Notes: generated by a model from the sequence alone, not told the origin. A stretch of 64,000 nt of DNA from Caballeronia sp. SEWSISQ10-4 2 (GCF_030464885.1 NZ_JALPRJ010000003.1:1-64000), one strand, 5' to 3'. Positions 27,448-35,386 are shown, counted from the first letter of the stretch. Program-made: numbers and translations.

Positions 27448-28164
27448 CTACCGTTTCTCGACACCGACATCACGGACACGCACACCGGATCGCCATTGCA
27501 CGATGGCCGGCACAACGAGGGCAGCGAGGTGCCGCGTATCATCCTCGGTCCCCGAGTAGTCGAATGAAAGCGACACCGTTACAACAGCAGCGCGTTCGAT
27601 TACGGGGCGAACCCGCTCGAGAAAGTATCGAATGTCGTCGTCAGTCCAAAGATCCCCGGTCGCCCACATGTCCGATCGATTGAACAGGTCCAGACAAAGA
27701 TCGAAGATCACCGGCCCGTCGAATTGCACTTGGGCAAGCTGGCCCGCGTCATCATGCATGTATTCGCGGGCTCCTGTATCGATGAGCAGCCGTTCGCCAA
27801 GGCCCGGCTCAGTGCCCGTCTGCTTGCAGAAGAAGTGCACCTCTGTCACGAGTTTCCGGATCACGGCTGGCGCGATGAACGAGTCGTATTGGATGCGCTC
27901 TTCGTTGCGAACCATCGCCTCAATTTCCGTCAGCTCGGCCGCTAGCAGCCGGTCACGTGCCTCCTCGTTTTCATGGAAGTCGTTGATGCTGTCCCAGTGG
28001 TGGTCGGCATGGACGAGCGAAAACCGTCCGATCTCGCGTTCTAAGCCGAAGCGCGTCCAGACAAGGAATGCCCAGCGGTGATCGTCCATGAGCCAGACGT
28101 CCGATCCGAGATCGGAAAGGTACTCACCATCAGGCTGTAGCTGGTTGAAATCGATTTCGCGCAT
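27448..28164 (-). CDS. UPF0489 family protein (arginase-fold, possible peptide arginase)
   Basis: 238 aa. It has LMDDHRWAFLVWTRFG and FSLVHADHHWDSIND (residues about 25-62), the Asp/His-rich metal-site pattern of UPF0489. VIFDLCLDLFNRSDMW (about 150-165) replaces the usual D-D-F motif, and VVTVSLSFDYSGTEDD (about 190-205) resembles the family's closing motif. Characterised relatives in RiPP clusters convert peptide arginine to ornithine with Mn2+; the human homologue is uncharacterised. The gene begins nine bases after the preceding stop, inside the operon that leads to the Abi-alpha and NTPase genes. Here it more likely modifies or senses a protein of the module (inference). Some metal ligands differ from the consensus. 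Confidence 0.7.
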   Translation of the reverse strand: MREIDFNQLQPDGEYLSDLGSDVWLMDDHRWAFLVWTRFGLEREIGRFSLVHADHHWDSINDFHENEEARDRLLAAELTEIEAMVRNEERIQYDSFIAPAVIRKLVTEVHFFCKQTGTEPGLGERLLIDTGAREYMHDDAGQLAQVQFDGPVIFDLCLDLFNRSDMWATGDLWTDDDIRYFLERVRPVIERAAVVTVSLSFDYSGTEDDTRHLAALVVPAIVQWRSGVRVRDVGVEKR

Positions 28165-28173
28165 GACCTTGTC

Positions 28174-28581
28174 CTAGCTACCCAGTGGAAACTTTACGCC
28201 CGGAAATTTCGGCGCTATCAGCTTGATTAGGCGCTCAAATTGAGAGCGCTCCAGAAAACGGCCAAGCGCATCGAGCTTTCGATACAGCTCGGCGGTCCCA
28301 AGATGTAACGTGCAACCAATGAACCGCTTTGACCCGTCGATCCAATGCGCGTGCGGCCTCGAAGGATAGGGTTCGGCGTCGCCCTTGTGAACACGCCACA
28401 GCTCGCCACGAACTTTGTAGTCCGCCTCCGCAAAGAATTTTCCCGCAGCATTGACCCACGCCGCGGAGCCTATACTGACTTCGACGAAGTCGTCACCGTC
28501 AACAGCGAATTCTCGGTTCAGATCGTTCACACCCACCATGGCCTTGTGCTGTCTTCCTTGTTTCGCGCACGCGAAAATCAT
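28174..28581 (-). CDS. Hypothetical protein of the 21.8-29.1 kb array
   Basis: 135 aa from the ATG at 28581, with GAGGAAAAG upstream. It contains IFACAKQGRQHKAMVGVNDL, GDDFVEVSIGSAAWVNAAGK and a C-terminal ERLIKLIAPKFPGVKFP, and looks like a small alpha/beta protein. No family recognised. It starts 26 bases after the stop of the preceding gene and ends nine bases before the UPF0489 start, so co-transcription is very likely. Confidence 0.65.
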   Translation of the reverse strand: MIFACAKQGRQHKAMVGVNDLNREFAVDGDDFVEVSIGSAAWVNAAGKFFAEADYKVRGELWRVHKGDAEPYPSRPHAHWIDGSKRFIGCTLHLGTAELYRKLDALGRFLERSQFERLIKLIAPKFPGVKFPLGS

Positions 28582-28607
28582 GGTGCGCTTTTCCTCGCAT
28601 TTTCCGG

Positions 28608-28913
28608 TCAGTGACTTCCTACCGCCTCGGGCGGATGAATCTTCAATACGCCTTTGAGGATCGGTCTGTCGCGTAGTAGCCGGAGCCCGAGGGCAACACT
28701 CTGGCACGAATCCAAGCTGATCAATCTAGCCCATCTCGCGCCCTCGCTACCAACGATAAAGTAGGTGTCCACACCTAACTGTGAACGTAGTGCGTCGGCA
28801 TCGATTTCCAAGACCTCAAATTCGATCTCATCGGCCCGCTCCTTGACGACGAATATCGGAGACGCCAGTATCGTTGCCGGTCCGTTGCCATCGAAACTTG
28901 AAATTGCTGCCAT
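28608..28913 (-). CDS. Hypothetical protein of the 21.8-29.1 kb array
   Basis: 101 aa from the ATG at 28913, with a good GAGGAAGG site four bases upstream. Its sequence (PIFVVKERADEIEFEVLEID, LGVDTYFIVGSEGARWARLI) suggests a small beta-rich fold. No family recognised. It begins 20 bases after the 43-aa membrane ORF. Confidence 0.65.
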   Translation of the reverse strand: MAAISSFDGNGPATILASPIFVVKERADEIEFEVLEIDADALRSQLGVDTYFIVGSEGARWARLISLDSCQSVALGLRLLRDRPILKGVLKIHPPEAVGSH

Positions 28914-28933
28914 AACCTTCCTCGATTTCCGTG

Positions 28934-29065
28934 TTAGTAGCCAGCAGCCATCACCGCACCGATCACCGCTGCGCAAGCGATTGGCAAGATGGTCAACTTC
29001 CACTTGCCTAAGCTGATTCCCCATCCGCTCACAGCAAAAAGTCCGACAGCCTCAATTCCGCGCAT
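28934..29065 (-). CDS. Small membrane protein (43 aa), first gene of the array
   Basis: ATG at 29065, TAA at 28934-28936. The peptide begins MRGIEAVGLFAVSGWGISLG and ends with a Gly/Ala-rich hydrophobic helix (LTILPIACAAVIGAVMAAGY). The open frame continues upstream to 29131 with possible GTG starts after GGGAAAG, so the product may be up to about 57 aa. Two hydrophobic segments suggest a hairpin in the membrane. The tight spacing to the next gene supports it being real. Confidence 0.55.
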   Translation of the reverse strand: MRGIEAVGLFAVSGWGISLGKWKLTILPIACAAVIGAVMAAGY

Positions 29066-29363
29066 GATGTTCAGAGGCACCACGATGCTTTCCCGTGGTT
29101 TAGTGCGGTCGTCAATTACTACGGGCAGGAAATGATCTTACCCGTCTTAATATCCTTCTTGCAGGGAATGAACTGTCTGAGCCCGTCGTCGGAGGTGCCG
29201 CTCGCACGGGGACAGACGTTGCGACAGCATTCGTCAAGCTGCTCTTCGACAAGAAAACTAGGAATCCGTGCGACACGATTCGAGGGAGCATCTTCATACT
29301 TTTCCGAGCCAACGCACAGATGCTCGCGCTACCTACATATAGCGCGACACGCCGACTCGGAAG

Positions 29364-30128
29364 CTACGTGACACCGTCAATCGGCTCAAAAAGAATTCGC
29401 CTTGCACGATTGTCGATTCTTGCACGTTCGACAGAGACTTGAGATCGATCAGTACGCCGAGCGAGCGCCAAAGCTGCTTCATTTACCGACTGAGGTGCAG
29501 ATGATCCCACGATTACCCGTGCGAATGCCTTATTCGGGACCTCAAAGAGATGCAACTTAGCGCCGTCTTTTTCCACGATACGCGATGCGTCGCGGAGTGA
29601 TCGGAAAATTCGGACCTCTTTCTCGTAGCTCCAATCGGGTATCTTCGTGAAGAAAGCATCGAATGGAATTTGCCGACCGTAAGCGACTTGGTAGGTTTCA
29701 AAACCATACTTTATGTCGCGAAATGATCCAAATCCGGGTATGTGGGTCATGTCGATCTCGGGCGGGTCGTCCCACCAAATGTGAGCGGGACCATCGAAAG
29801 GCCTCAGGTCGCTTCGGATTCCAATGACGAAACCGCTATGATTGGAAGCGTAGTGAGCCCACATTAGTTCACTGTCAGGGCACTTTGATAGGCACAGCAC
29901 ACCAAGGGCGCCCATTCTGTGAGTAATGAAAACTTCGACTTCGGCCCATTCCGCGCGAAACCCATCGGCAATGGCAGCATCTCGTTCTCGTTCAAGCGGC
30001 TCAAGGTGGAACCGGCCTTCGTACGGGTCGTTTAGCTCATGTAGCGGCGTAAAGCGAACAATATGCTCGTCGAGCACAGAAATGCGCTCGGGCGGATAGT
30101 ACTTATACAGCAGGTTGCGGTCGTCCAT
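29364..30128 (-). CDS. DUF2971 domain protein
   Basis: 254 aa. Family landmarks appear in order: LLYKYYPPERISVLDEHIVR, FTPLHELNDPYEGRF (the ..FNDPFE.. motif), LGVLCLSKCPDSELMWAHYA, SGFVIGIRSD, then YGRQIPF and KIPDWSYEKEVRIFRSL. DUF2971 proteins are frequent in bacterial defence islands and phages, but their biochemical role is unknown. It lies about 300 bases upstream of the 43-aa membrane gene on the same strand and could be the first gene of the same transcript. A second, broken DUF2971 gene occurs at 45886. Confidence 0.88.
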   Translation of the reverse strand: MDDRNLLYKYYPPERISVLDEHIVRFTPLHELNDPYEGRFHLEPLERERDAAIADGFRAEWAEVEVFITHRMGALGVLCLSKCPDSELMWAHYASNHSGFVIGIRSDLRPFDGPAHIWWDDPPEIDMTHIPGFGSFRDIKYGFETYQVAYGRQIPFDAFFTKIPDWSYEKEVRIFRSLRDASRIVEKDGAKLHLFEVPNKAFARVIVGSSAPQSVNEAALALARRTDRSQVSVERARIDNRARRILFEPIDGVT

Positions 30129-30637
30129 ATCAACCTCCGTCCGATTCGAGAGACCGCAACAAGGCGATCCGTGATGCGCCCTGCCCGGCTCCGCATTGCT
30201 GCGTAAATCACGCCCTTGGATTCTCCCCTTTACTCAGCCGCTTGTCGCCCTCCAGATGCAACGAGGGGCGAGCAGCCGGAAAGCAGCCGCTTGTGGTGGG
30301 TAGCGTCTGGCCGGGTGCGCGAGTCGCGCCCGGCACCCTCGATGTGCTACGGCCACAGAGCTTGTGGCCAACTCCATTGTCTATTCACAGCTCACCGCTA
30401 GCGAATGCCAGCGCCTACCTCGATCTGCGTTTCCTTGTGAAGCGCATACAAGACCGCCTGACGCAAGCTTACTGGATAGCCGATGTGGAGGAGCAGATTA
30501 GGCCGCCCCTGCGATCGCGACTCAGCGAATCTCGAGTCAAGTTGTGCCCCGGCGAATGGCGCCCCGTGATAGAGAACGCACAGCGAAAGCTTGGATAGCT
30601 GCACGCGCGCGAAACTCCGGTTCTTGAAAGTGCCCGA
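30129..30637. other. Intergenic, no gene recognised
   Basis: 509 bases between the DUF2971 gene start and the small SOS-type gene. A plus-strand frame of 118 codons (30242-30598) has no ribosome site and a composition unlike its neighbours; it is not supported. Confidence 0.35.
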
Positions 30638-30913
30638 TCACGAGACGGCGCGAACGGGTGAGCCCGAACGCTGCAGGATCTGGTAAATGCTCGCCAGATG
30701 CTGCTCACCTATTTCGGCGCTGGCATGTCGGACAACGGCATATCGGGGCGGCGTTACCCTAAGGGAGCGACACACCGTGGACAAATACGGCTTGGCGCCG
30801 CGGCTAACGCAACGTTGCGCTGCGAGAATGATCGCCGCATCATTAAATTGTGCACGCAACCACGTCAACACCAGGCGATCGCGCTCGTTTTGAACTCGCA
30901 CCCATTGTTCCAT
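30638..30913 (-). CDS. Small hypothetical protein under a LexA box
   Basis: 91 aa. The sequence looks real and basic: VQNERDRLVLTWLRAQFNDA, LAAQRCVSRGAKPYLSTVCR, SAEIGEQHLASIYQILQRSG. GGGGG lies just before the ATG at 30913. A perfect CTGT-N8-ACAG box is centred about 22 bases upstream, so it is likely SOS-induced. The family is not recognised; it is possibly a helix-turn-helix-like small regulator (the YLSTVCRSLRVTPPR segment resembles a recognition helix). Confidence 0.6.
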   Translation of the reverse strand: MEQWVRVQNERDRLVLTWLRAQFNDAAIILAAQRCVSRGAKPYLSTVCRSLRVTPPRYAVVRHASAEIGEQHLASIYQILQRSGSPVRAVS

Positions 30914-30927
30914 CGCACCCCCAAAAG

Positions 30928-30943
30928 CTGTATGTATATACAG
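30928..30943. promoter_or_regulatory. LexA (SOS) operator
   Basis: CTGTATGTATATACAG is a perfect CTGT-N8-ACAG palindrome with an AT-alternating centre. It is placed 15 bases before the start codon of the gene at 30638-30913. Confidence 0.78.
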
Positions 30944-31057
30944 TGCCTTGAAGATAGCCTATGCTGATGGCAAATACAAGACCGCGCAGTACCCCTTGAT
31001 GCCCTCGGTCCGCCACCGCCCGATTACACGGCGCGGACATGTCGTCTGGAGCCGGCA

Positions 31058-31420
31058 ATGGATCTCGCAAAACTCGATTACTGGGTGAGTTGTGCCGAAC
31101 AAGTGAAAGGAAGAGCCGCTGACCAGGACACCCCGTTGGTTGTACGCCCCTACGCGTCCGATCCCACGCTCGCCGCATCGATCATCTCGCGCGAACACAT
31201 TGTGATCGGCCACATCGTGGACGATGAACGCGGTGAAATGGCGATCGCATGGATCGATCCCGTGGGAGACGTGAATCGGCATCCTGTTGGCGCCAGCATA
31301 TGGATGGGCGAGACTGAGTGTGAGGCTGCGATGCTGTGTTACGTCAGCGCATGTTTTGGCGACGCCCTACTCGCCTATGATGAAAACCCGGCACCCGATG
31401 CGGACTCGCCACTGAACTGA
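31058..31420 (+). CDS. Hypothetical protein
   Basis: 120 aa, acidic. It includes LDYWVSCAEQVKGRAADQDT, AASIISREHIVIGHIVDDER and AMLCYVSACFGDALLAYDEN. No domain recognised. The ribosome site is weak (GAGCCGGCA). The last 60 bases of the gene recur in decayed form at about 34731-34800 (ending ..DxPLN/QLT), so related genes once stood at both places. Confidence 0.55.
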   Translation: MDLAKLDYWVSCAEQVKGRAADQDTPLVVRPYASDPTLAASIISREHIVIGHIVDDERGEMAIAWIDPVGDVNRHPVGASIWMGETECEAAMLCYVSACFGDALLAYDENPAPDADSPLN

Positions 31421-31439
31421 CGATCTCATCAATCGATTC

Positions 31440-31650
31440 TTCGTTAACCGTATCGCCAGTTACGGAGCCGTGCATAACTTGGTGCCCTTCGCGACAAGTG
31501 CTCGCTGATATTGGTCGTTGTCGACAAGCAGATGGTCGACGCACTCCTGCAGCTGTTTCACGTGCCGGCGCAACACGTCTGCCTCGGCGGTCGCCTGCAG
31601 ACGTACGGAGTCGTTTTGAAGTTTCAAAAATTGTTCCGTTCCGCGTAGTT
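31440..31650 (-). pseudogene. Remnant of a small coiled-coil protein (copy 1)
   Basis: The frame reads TEQFLKLQNDSVRLQATAEA, then DVLRRHVKQLQECVDHLLVD, then NDQYQRALVAKG to a stop. It lacks a start codon (a stop lies just upstream), and its 5' side abuts the inverted-repeat element beginning at 31652. A more decayed copy is at 37380-37560. The heptad pattern suggests a parallel coiled coil. Confidence 0.5.
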
Positions 31651-31651
31651 A

Positions 31652-31836
31652 GGGGGCGCTCAAGATTTGGACTTTTGCGCACGCTTCCGTTCCGCGACGC
31701 CTTGATGGGCAAGGCTTCCTACTTCTCGTGGAGTCGTCGTATGGACTGCCGCAATACAAGCTCGCGAAGTCGGTGATTTATATGATTGTGCGGTGCGGCT
31801 ATCGTACGTTTTCATCCGAATCTTGAGCGCACCCCC
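31652..31836 (-). repeat. MITE-like inverted-repeat element, copy A
   Basis: 185 bp, with ends GGGGGCGCTCAAGATTTGGA (left) and the inverted form TCCGAATCTTGAGCGCACCC (right, 31815-31834). Its reverse complement is about 85% identical to copy C (34304-34486). No transposase is encoded, only a short Ser/Thr/Arg-rich frame. Confidence 0.8.
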
Positions 31837-31871
31837 ACACGCCACTTCACGATGTCGAGAGGGCATCGCCG

Positions 31872-32825
31872 TCAGTCCCGGCGGGCCAAGGTCGGGTCGG
31901 CGAGGACATCGGCTAGAGCAGAAGTAACTTTCTCATGCGTCTCGGGATTAACGTAGAGGTATTGCCCTGCGGGATTCACCTCGAAGAAGACGTATTCTCC
32001 GCGCGAGGTAAGGCGCAGATCCACCGCGCCGTAAACTAAGCCCAATCGGGCCATCAGCGAGAGCACATGCTCCTCAACCGATTGCGGGAGAGAGTGCTCG
32101 AAGTATTCGACGTCTTTGTTCATACGAACGTCATTCGGATACTGCAAGTCCTTAAGCGGCGTCGCAGCCGCGTAGCAGCGGTTGCCGACTGCTGTCACGC
32201 GGATGTCAGCAACGCCGTCTACTCGCTCCTGAAAGATGACCGACGCGAGTCGGACCGCGTTGACGAGCTCTGCCTCCGCTTCGCCGACAATCCGCGTCTC
32301 GCGCCAGCTATCCGGCAGAGCGAGAAACTGCTTGAAAACCGTCTGGCCGGGGTATGCATTCCAAAAGCGAACGGCCTCGTCTGGGTCGCTCGTCATCAGG
32401 GTTGCGGGAACGGTCAAGCCGCAGTCCTGTGCCAACGTGAGTTGAAACGGCTTATGGTTCGCAACCGAGTCGCGAGCGGGTTCGTTCACCCAGAAGGCGT
32501 CCATCGAGTGGAACAAGCCGTAAAGAGCGGTGTGCCACTCTGACCGAATAAATTGAGCGTGTCGGGCGTCAGCCGACGAGAGACCGATCGCTTGGGGACG
32601 CCTCCACCATACGGCGTGCACGTCCGTGAGGTCAAAACTCCCTTGAGACCCGCGTGAGAGCGAAAATCGACGTTCGTTATCCGCAAAGCGCAGCGAAAGT
32701 GCGATCTGCGTGGGGAAATGTGAGAGGTCTAATACATCGGGCGCCTCATGGCCTTTCGCATGAAGCGCCTTGATCACCGCCTGTGCATGGCCATCATCGA
32801 GCGCGGAGATGATGAGTACGCTCAT
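31872..32825 (-). CDS. ATP-grasp ligase of the MvdC/MvdD (graspetide maturase) type
   Basis: 317 aa. The pre-ATP-grasp domain is recognisable (VLIISALDDGHAQAVIKALH, VLDLSHFPTQIALSLRF, DVHAVWWRRPQAIG with the paired Arg), followed by FWVNEPARDSVANHKPFQL, the ATP-grasp lid (FWNAYPGQTVFKQFL), substrate-arm RVTAVGNRCYAA, and the metal site RLTSRGEYVFFEVNPAGQYL. Relatives such as the microviridin maturases form ester or amide links between side chains of a precursor peptide. Its start overlaps the stop of the upstream gene by four bases, so that 211-aa product is the likely substrate or partner. The family is well supported; the substrate is inferred. Confidence 0.85.
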   Translation of the reverse strand: MSVLIISALDDGHAQAVIKALHAKGHEAPDVLDLSHFPTQIALSLRFADNERRFSLSRGSQGSFDLTDVHAVWWRRPQAIGLSSADARHAQFIRSEWHTALYGLFHSMDAFWVNEPARDSVANHKPFQLTLAQDCGLTVPATLMTSDPDEAVRFWNAYPGQTVFKQFLALPDSWRETRIVGEAEAELVNAVRLASVIFQERVDGVADIRVTAVGNRCYAAATPLKDLQYPNDVRMNKDVEYFEHSLPQSVEEHVLSLMARLGLVYGAVDLRLTSRGEYVFFEVNPAGQYLYVNPETHEKVTSALADVLADPTLARRD

Positions 32826-33457
32826 AGCCGCTGGACCTGCGGGTCTAAATGAAACTTAGGAACGTGATAATCGCCGGTGGGTCCCGTTGGCAGGGTGTAG
32901 ATGGCTCGATTCCACGGAAGCGCGAACTGCATCATCGCGGCCAAGTATTCAGGTGAGACCTGATGGGGTGCCGCGAGCGAAAACGGTGTCATGCCCGCAA
33001 TACCGGATGCTGGCCCCGTCCATCCTTGCTCATAGCCTCCTCCGACGGGGCCCTCGATAAACTCTGGTTGGTTCGGAAATGTGTGATCGGTAAACGGATA
33101 CGGGCCTTTGGGCCAAATATCTAGAGCCGGATGACTCAGATCCAAATGACCCTTTTCAAAAGGCGACTTCATTTGTGCGACTGGTGCGTTGAGCTCGGCG
33201 TTGGCGATTTCGGACGGCACCTTGTCGACAGCTATCTCAACTTCAACAAACAAGCTACCGAACGAACGTGCGAGTAACTTATACGAACGCACTGCGTCCA
33301 CAGGCAGGGTTAGACTTCGGCCGGACTGCAGCTTGAGGACGAACGTGCCGGGATCCTTCGAGCGCGCGATTGCACCGTGCAGCACAAGTTGATTCTGCTC
33401 CTCGTCCTCTGGGGCCTGAGCTAGCAGTTCTTGAAACGACTTTTCTTCGTTCGGCAT
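32822..33457 (-). CDS. Partner or precursor protein of the ATP-grasp enzyme
   Basis: 211 aa from the ATG at 33457, with a perfect GGAGGAA site. Residues 1-100 look folded (LVLHGAIARSKDPGTFVLKL, LTLPVDAVRSYKLLARSFGS). Residues 105-211 are rich in Pro, Gly, Asp, Thr and aromatic residues (LDIWPKGPYPFTDHTFPNQP, QGWTGPASGIAGMTPFSLAA, IYTLPTGPTGDYHVPKFHLD), as expected for an extended substrate. Thr/Ser and Asp/Glu that could be cross-linked are clustered there. It is coupled by ATGA overlap to the ATP-grasp gene. It is not a typical short microviridin precursor, so it may be a large-protein substrate or an unmodified partner. No known family. Confidence 0.6.
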   Translation of the reverse strand: MPNEEKSFQELLAQAPEDEEQNQLVLHGAIARSKDPGTFVLKLQSGRSLTLPVDAVRSYKLLARSFGSLFVEVEIAVDKVPSEIANAELNAPVAQMKSPFEKGHLDLSHPALDIWPKGPYPFTDHTFPNQPEFIEGPVGGGYEQGWTGPASGIAGMTPFSLAAPHQVSPEYLAAMMQFALPWNRAIYTLPTGPTGDYHVPKFHLDPQVQRL

Positions 33458-33649
33458 GGGTTCCTCCAGCAGCGGTCGCGGCAAGGTGCCACGACGCGCT
33501 CAGGCGACATCCGATGTTGCAGAGTGGAAATCCGCGTGTTTTTTGTTTTGCTAATGTCGGGATCGGCGAGGCTCCGTGAAAGGTATGTCACTTAGGGAGC
33601 CTTACGGGCAAGAATAGGTAAACCCCACCCGATCTGCAAACGTTGCATC

Positions 33650-33800
33650 CCGGTCGCATCCGCCATCGGATAGCAGCACCGCACAATCATGTAAATCAAC
33701 GACTTCGCGCTTGTCTTGTCGCACATTCACTCCACGAGAAACAGAAAGCCCTTGCCCATCAAGGCGTCGCGGAACGCGAGCGTGCGCGAACTGTGCGGTT
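33650..33800. repeat. Partial copy B of the inverted-repeat element
   Basis: It contains the internal blocks CGCACCGCACAATCAT, AAATCAACGACTTCGCG, TTGTCTTGTCGCA and AAGGCGTCGCGGAACG, found in copies A and C in the same order, but both termini are eroded. The rest of 33458-33980 shows a minus-strand frame (33602-33970) that is partly made of this repeat and is not supported as a gene. Confidence 0.6.
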
Positions 33801-33980
33801 CGAATGGCACTGGTTGACCCAGTGTTGACTGTCGCCGGCGCATGGTCGACAGCGCGGTCCACCTCCTTGTTCCCGAAGAGCGCATCTGCAGCGACCTGAG
33901 CCTTCGAAAGGATCGCGCCTGCCCTCAGATCGAAATCGCGCCCACCTCGCGGATTGCGCGCGACGGGCACCGCGGGGCCC

Positions 33981-34181
33981 CTAGTTGCACTTAATATCTA
34001 CCACATAGCCGCCCCAGGAAGCGGCGGTTGCTCCCTGGGGTTTTGCTTTGAGATCGCCGCTACAGAAAATTGTTGTTGACGCTCTGACTTCTGCCACTAT
34101 TGAGACCGTGCGTACGGTGAGTACCACTAGACAAATCGCAATCACCGTCAGCATTGTTTTGGTATAGAAATCTAGCTTCAT
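33981..34181 (-). CDS. Small single-TM or signal-anchored protein
   Basis: 66 aa from the ATG at 34181, with AAAGGAGTGCCAA upstream. MKLDFYTKTM is followed by a hydrophobic helix (LTVIAICLVVLTVRTVSIVA) and a short polar end with two Cys (IFCSGDLKAKPQGA and DIKCN), which could form a disulfide in the periplasm. Family unknown; it is isolated between repeat elements. Confidence 0.6.
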   Translation of the reverse strand: MKLDFYTKTMLTVIAICLVVLTVRTVSIVAEVRASTTIFCSGDLKAKPQGATAASWGGYVVDIKCN

Positions 34182-34303
34182 TTGGCACTCCTTTTGTATT
34201 CCGAGTACACACAAATTTACCACCTCTCTCTTCACATACCCGAGCTAGCCACTTGAGGTATCCGGCTCGTGCTGGTTGATTTTGTCAATCACGCGGCTAA
34301 CCT

Positions 34304-34486
34304 GGGGTGCGCTCAAGATTTGGATGAAAACGTACGATAGTCGCACCGCACAATCATATAAATCAACGACTTCGCGCGCTTGTCTTGTCGCAGTCCATAT
34401 CACGACAGCACGAGAAGCACGAAGCCTTACCCACCAGGGCGTCGCGGAATGCAAGCGTACGCAAATCCGAATCCTGAGGCTACCCC
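34304..34486 (+). repeat. MITE-like inverted-repeat element, copy C
   Basis: 183 bp. The left end GGGGTGCGCTCAAGATTTGG is paired with the diverged right end TCCGAATCCTGAGGCTACCC. About 85% identical to copy A in inverse orientation across its length. Confidence 0.8.
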
Positions 34487-34572
34487 AAACAGGAAGTGTT
34501 TGATTTAGCTCGAAATGTTATTAGGGTCGACTCGCAAACCCGCATGGGGCCAAGGGCCCGCTACCCCGCATA

Positions 34573-34729
34573 GGGGTGCCGTCAAGAAACGGACGCCAAC
34601 GTACGTTAGCCGCACCGCACCAGCAATACAAACAATGAGTTATCGAAATGGCGCTCTTTCCTGTGGCCCCTCAGGAAAAGGTTCCACTTGTCATGGCGTA
34701 CGCAAACGTCCGAATCTTGAGCGCACCCC
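34573..34729 (+). repeat. MITE-like inverted-repeat element, copy D
   Basis: 157 bp. The left end GGGGTGCCGTCAAGAAACGG is diverged, while the right end TCCGAATCTTGAGCGCACCC is identical to copy A. The core is shorter and more diverged. It is followed at 34731-34800 by the decayed 3' end of a gene like the one at 31058-31420. The remainder of 34182-34871 holds no gene. Confidence 0.72.
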
Positions 34730-34871
34730 TATTTTGGCGACGCGTTACCCATCTGCGTCGAAGATCCGGCACCCGACTCAGACGCGCCGCTCAACTGACG
34801 CTCTGTCGATTCGTTCCCCTGCCCAAACAATGCATGCGTCGATCACCTGGCTAGACTTAGAGCTCCGTTTT

Positions 34872-35261
34872 CTATGATTCAAAGCCCGCGAGGCACTGTT
34901 TTGCCGGACTGCTTCGTATGAGCTTGTCTAATCGCTGGCTCGCTTCAACAATCGCTTGCAGACGGGTTTCCCGCAGTTGTCGATCGTGCTCGTTGACGAC
35001 TACCGTAAGTGCTTCGACCAGAGGTTTTGGAAAAAGCCATTCGCCCGAATCGCGACCGTGATTCAGTGGATCTGAAACTTGGCGTTCAACGCTGTCGAGA
35101 AATTTGGTTTCGAGCAGGCCATGTCCCGCCTGCGTTAGAAACCCGGTTAGTAGTGTCACCTGAGCCATGCAATGGGCTGACGCACGATCCCCAGCCCCAC
35201 TTCGGATCGTTTCGAGCGCCAGCCTGGTGCGCGACAATTGGGAAGTCCGCTCGGCCATCAT
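34872..35261 (-). CDS. Hypothetical helical protein
   Basis: About 129 aa from the ATG at 35261; an earlier start at 35294 is possible. The sequence reads ERTSQLSRTRLALETIRSGA, CMAQVTLLTGFLTQAGHGLL, ETKFLDSVERQVSD, then ALTVVVNEHDRQLRETRLQA. It is mostly helical and soluble. I have the impression of a conserved Burkholderia hypothetical family, but no function is known to me. It is not part of an operon; an IS begins 20-50 bases upstream. Confidence 0.6.
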   Translation of the reverse strand: MMAERTSQLSRTRLALETIRSGAGDRASAHCMAQVTLLTGFLTQAGHGLLETKFLDSVERQVSDPLNHGRDSGEWLFPKPLVEALTVVVNEHDRQLRETRLQAIVEASQRLDKLIRSSPAKQCLAGFES

Positions 35262-35386
35262 AGTTGTCGCGCAACCGGCGCATTGACTCACCAAAACTGC
35301 AACTTCCGCTGACCTGTTGCCTCATGTAGTTTGCTACCGGTCGGATTGTCCGGCAGGAGCGGTGCGAGGTGACGAGGCAAATCAGC

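Noticed and set aside
30242..30598. 118-codon plus-strand frame
   Set aside because: No ribosome site, no domain, composition unlike real genes nearby.
33602..33970. 122-codon minus-strand frame between ATP-grasp pair and small TM gene
   Set aside because: A large part is the eroded inverted-repeat element (copy B); no ribosome site or domain.
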